A stretch of 34,556 nucleotides of DNA, taken from NCBI RefSeq assembly GCF_025354735.1, contig NZ_JANXMI010000016.1, positions 1-34,556 of the forward strand, written 5' to 3'. A model generated the notes under the pieces. That model was not told the DNA's origin and made no database searches. It saw nothing but the letters and a program-made list of their open reading frames with translations. This DNA is from Rugamonas sp. GTDB taxonomy: Bacteria > Pseudomonadota > Gammaproteobacteria > Burkholderiales > Burkholderiaceae_D. Position numbers and translations under genes: made by a program. Below, one piece after another: positions 31,820 through 34,556 of the stretch (the stretch's first letter is position 1; every line of letters begins with the position of its first letter).

Positions 31820-34492
31820 TTGACCGGGGAACTAGCCGGCCAGATAGAAGAACTTGCACAAACGGCACTGTTCACGTCATTGCAACGTGAGCTTGAGGAC
31901 CGGCCCCAACCCGGAAAAAAATCGGACCGTCCCGCACCATCACCGCCGCCCGACAAACCGCGCGGCGGCAAGACCAAGCCATTCAGCACCGAGGCGAAAT
32001 CGGACAAGCCGAGCGACAGCTGCCCAAGGAGTTCGGCGCCCGGCGGCAATCCCGTCTCGGGCAGCAAACCGATTCACTTCGGCACCGGCGAGGAGGTGCT
32101 GCACCAGACCGATTTCGTGCTCGACGGCCCGCATCCCATCGCCTGGACGCGGTGTTACCGGTCCGGCTCGGAACACGCGGACTGGAGCGTGCTTGGCGCG
32201 CGCTGGTCGTCGCCGTTCACGGCCAGCCTGCTGCTGACGGATGGCGGCATCATCTACATCGACGACAGCGGGCGCGCCATCCGCCTGCCGCCGCTGGCTG
32301 CGGCCGGACCATCGCTCGCCAACCGCAAGGAAGGCTTCGCGCTCGCCCGAATACAGGCCGATGAATTCATCCTGACGTGGCGCGATGGCAGCACCGACCT
32401 CTTCACGCTGGATGCGAGCGGCGCCGACAGCTGGCTGCCACACGGCCACGACGGCGTCAACGCCATGCTCGTCCCCGGCAGCGTCCAGCGCGCCCAGCGC
32501 TACACCTTGCGCCGCGCCGCCGGCCGCGACGGGCGCGGCATCACCATCGAACGCCACGACGCGGCGGCGCCCGGCGCCTTGCTGCTGCGGGTGCGCCACG
32601 ACGACGGCCGCACCCTGGAAGCGATGCGCATCGACCAGCCCGCCGGCACGCAACAGAGCGGCGCGCGCATCGGCCGCGTCGACGAAGTGCGGGACGACGG
32701 CACGCGGATCTGCCGCGTGCGCTACGACTACGCGGCCGAAACGGTCCCGCCCCCGGCCGGGGCAGTCGCGCCACCGGAATCCGGTTCAGCCGCGCCGGAC
32801 GACTTCGCCCAACTGCCGCCACGCTTCAACCTGATCCGCCAGACCAACATCGCCGGCGCCGCCCGCCGCTACGCCTATCGCCACCATCTGCTGCTGTCCT
32901 GCTCCACTTACGGCGGGTTCACGGCGACGCTGACCTGGATCAGCCTGGCCGCGCTGCGGGAACGCTGGCGCGGCAGCCCGCTCGGCGACGACGAATTGCG
33001 TGAGCGTTACCCGATCACGCCGGCCAACAGCTACCAGGCCCGCGCCACCGGCAGCGTCGGCGAAGACGGCTCCGACGCCCTGCACATCGACTATATCGAC
33101 AACGACACCAGCCGCGTCACCGACGCCCTCGGCGGTGTGCTGGAATACACCTTCGACGGCAACTGGCTGGCCGTCGACGTGCGCCGCGTCGCCCCTGGCG
33201 CCCGCGCGACCTCGCTGGGCCGGCGCCGCTGGGACCGCGACGGCATGTTGCTCGACGAAATAGACGGCGCCGGCCGCGCCACCCGCTACACCCACGACGC
33301 GGCCGGCAACGTGACCAGCAGCACGGACGCGCTGGGCCGCCGCGCCACCATCGCCTACGACGCGCACCAACAGGCGAGCGTCCTCACCGACGCGGCCGGC
33401 GCCACCACGCGCCTGAGCTACGACGCGGCCGGGCGCCTCGCCGCCCATACCGACGCGCTGGGCCACACCACCCGCCACCGCTACGACGCGCTCGGCAGGC
33501 TCATCGAAACGCAGGACGCCAAAGGCGGCGTCACGCGGCTGGAATACAACCCGTCCGGGCAGTTGATCGCCTACACCGATTGCTCCGGGCAGCGCAGCCG
33601 CTACCGCTACGACCAGGACGACCGCGTCAGCGCCGCCATCGACTTCCACCACCACGAAACGCGCTACGACTACGACGTGCAAGGGCGGCTGCTATACGAA
33701 CCCGATACGTTTGTACCGTTGGCAAGAATCGAGTCGGCGGGCGGCCACCACGCAATGACGGGCCACGACGAAACCGATGCCGGCTCTAACGCCGCCCGCC
33801 CCAACATCGCCGTCTATCTCGCGAATGTGCAGCAATGGGATTTACCGAGTAAGCGCGGACAAGTTCGGGAGCAGGACGCCAAAGCGGCTACCGATGACGC
33901 AGCTGCGTGGCGTCGCCGTAAAGACGAGGCGGACGAAGAAGCCAAGACCGACCGGATCGCCCACTTCAATTGCGACCACCTCGGCACCCCGCGCGAGCTG
34001 TTCAACAGCCAGGGTGAGATCGTCTGGTCAGGCCGCTTCAAGGCGTGGGGAGCACGGAACACCGCCAGCGCCTATGGTCGGCATTACGGCGCCGCAGTCC
34101 CCGAATTCGAACAACCGCTCCGTTTCCAGGGACAATTTGAAGACCGCGAAACGGGCCTGCATTACAACCGGTACCGCTACTATGACTCGGACACTGCTCG
34201 ATACGTGCAATCCGATCCCATTGGCCTAGCTGGCGGGATTAATACCTACATCTACGGCGACGCCAATCCCGTTAGCAAGATTGATCCGCTCGGGTTGGCA
34301 ACTTTCATGTGTACTCGAAATTTAAATAACGTTCCATTTAGGTTTGGACCGCTTTTCCATCAATACATCTGCGTTCCCGATGGCAAAGGCGGGCAGACTT
34401 GTGGCGGCCTTGGTCCCTCAGGACGTATGTTTGATAGTCCTGGCGTTATGGGTACCTCTAGAAACCTATCCTGCCGTTCGCAGGTTCGGTAA
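31820..34492 (+). CDS. RHS repeat protein, probable C-terminal part of a PAAR-like-RHS type VI effector, shortened
   Basis: At least 890 residues. The listed start is a TTG without a ribosome binding site; the same frame is open and coding-like from about 31725, so it is probably fused to the PAAR-like domain (about 1060 residues in all). The shell starts at GNPVSGSKPIHFGTGEEVLHQTDF, and YD repeats run to about residue 620. There YDYDVQGRL is joined straight to LYEPDTFVPLAR, skipping the many further repeats normally present. Then come the core end (HLGTPRELF, GLHYNRYRYYDSDTARYVQSDPIGLAGG) and the DPLGL cleavage motif. The variable tip is about 70 residues, Cys-rich and AT-richer, and may be truncated. 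Full RHS effectors are nearer 1400-1500 residues. Confidence 0.88.
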   Translation: MTGELAGQIEELAQTALFTSLQRELEDRPQPGKKSDRPAPSPPPDKPRGGKTKPFSTEAKSDKPSDSCPRSSAPGGNPVSGSKPIHFGTGEEVLHQTDFVLDGPHPIAWTRCYRSGSEHADWSVLGARWSSPFTASLLLTDGGIIYIDDSGRAIRLPPLAAAGPSLANRKEGFALARIQADEFILTWRDGSTDLFTLDASGADSWLPHGHDGVNAMLVPGSVQRAQRYTLRRAAGRDGRGITIERHDAAAPGALLLRVRHDDGRTLEAMRIDQPAGTQQSGARIGRVDEVRDDGTRICRVRYDYAAETVPPPAGAVAPPESGSAAPDDFAQLPPRFNLIRQTNIAGAARRYAYRHHLLLSCSTYGGFTATLTWISLAALRERWRGSPLGDDELRERYPITPANSYQARATGSVGEDGSDALHIDYIDNDTSRVTDALGGVLEYTFDGNWLAVDVRRVAPGARATSLGRRRWDRDGMLLDEIDGAGRATRYTHDAAGNVTSSTDALGRRATIAYDAHQQASVLTDAAGATTRLSYDAAGRLAAHTDALGHTTRHRYDALGRLIETQDAKGGVTRLEYNPSGQLIAYTDCSGQRSRYRYDQDDRVSAAIDFHHHETRYDYDVQGRLLYEPDTFVPLARIESAGGHHAMTGHDETDAGSNAARPNIAVYLANVQQWDLPSKRGQVREQDAKAATDDAAAWRRRKDEADEEAKTDRIAHFNCDHLGTPRELFNSQGEIVWSGRFKAWGARNTASAYGRHYGAAVPEFEQPLRFQGQFEDRETGLHYNRYRYYDSDTARYVQSDPIGLAGGINTYIYGDANPVSKIDPLGLATFMCTRNLNNVPFRFGPLFHQYICVPDGKGGQTCGGLGPSGRMFDSPGVMGTSRNLSCRSQVR

Positions 34493-34516
34493 AATTCTGG
34501 CATCAGCCCGCGACCA

Positions 34517-34556
34517 ATGAATACCACAATGATGAAGCCCCGGATCAGCCTGTTTG
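34517..34556 (+). CDS. possible start of a new gene at the window edge (immunity candidate)
   Basis: An ATG at 34517 opens a frame (MNTTMMKPRISLF) that runs off the window. This is where the immunity gene of an RHS toxin is expected, 24 bp after the RHS stop. No clear ribosome binding site is visible and 13 codons are too few to identify anything, so this is a positional guess. Confidence 0.2.
   Translation, partial: MNTTMMKPRISLF

Overview
The window looks like chromosome of a high-GC betaproteobacterium of the Oxalobacteraceae (Massilia, Duganella, Janthinobacterium or a relative). This rests on GC-rich codon use, a PEP-CTERM sorted protein, a DbpA helicase with its own RNA-binding domain, a NodT-type efflux lipoprotein, and a TssFG/VgrG/DUF2169/PAAR-like/RHS type VI secretion locus. 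The family assignment is an inference from protein content; no rRNA is present.

Layout. (1) 1-1480 is lower in GC than the rest. It holds a long 9-bp tandem repeat, a small secreted-protein gene broken by a one-base frameshift, and then a 21-nt copy of the 3' end of an initiator tRNA followed by a strong terminator. I read this as the right end of a genomic island integrated in a tRNA-fMet gene. (2) 1595-9542 holds an XRE-type regulator remnant, a NUDIX hydrolase, a Tat-exported phosphoesterase, a small conserved ORF, dbpA, a fosmidomycin-resistance-type MFS pump with a divergent AraC-type regulator, and a signal peptidase I. (3) 9539-11155 is a Tat-exported amidase overlapping the signal peptidase gene by 4 bp. 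(4) 11355-17119 is a complete drug-efflux locus: a NodT-type outer membrane channel is divergent from EmrA-like adaptor, EmrB-like pump, a short-chain dehydrogenase and an HxlR regulator. Three matching 10-3-10 palindromes mark an HxlR-type operator, two in the divergent promoter and one before the regulator itself. (5) 17196-20990 holds a second dehydrogenase, a YfcG-like glutathione transferase, a GlxA-like regulator and an M24 peptidase-like protein. (6) 21041-24237 holds a PEP-CTERM protein, tRNA-Asn with a clear promoter, and a TonB-dependent receptor. (7) 24705 to the end is a type VI secretion locus: tssF, tssG, vgrG, a DUF2169 protein, a PAAR-like protein and an RHS protein.

The type VI locus shows decay or remodelling. 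The PAAR-like and RHS reading frames appear to be one gene split by an extra C in a C6 run. The RHS barrel jumps from about seven YD repeats straight to the end of the core. The AT-richer C-terminal tip is short. An immunity gene would be expected just past the window edge. The other structural tss genes are not in the window.

Two apparent frameshifts fall in homopolymer runs (908-911 and 31724-31729), so sequencing error must be excluded before either is given biological meaning. The strongest regulatory observation is the efflux operator/promoter arrangement at 12891-12945.
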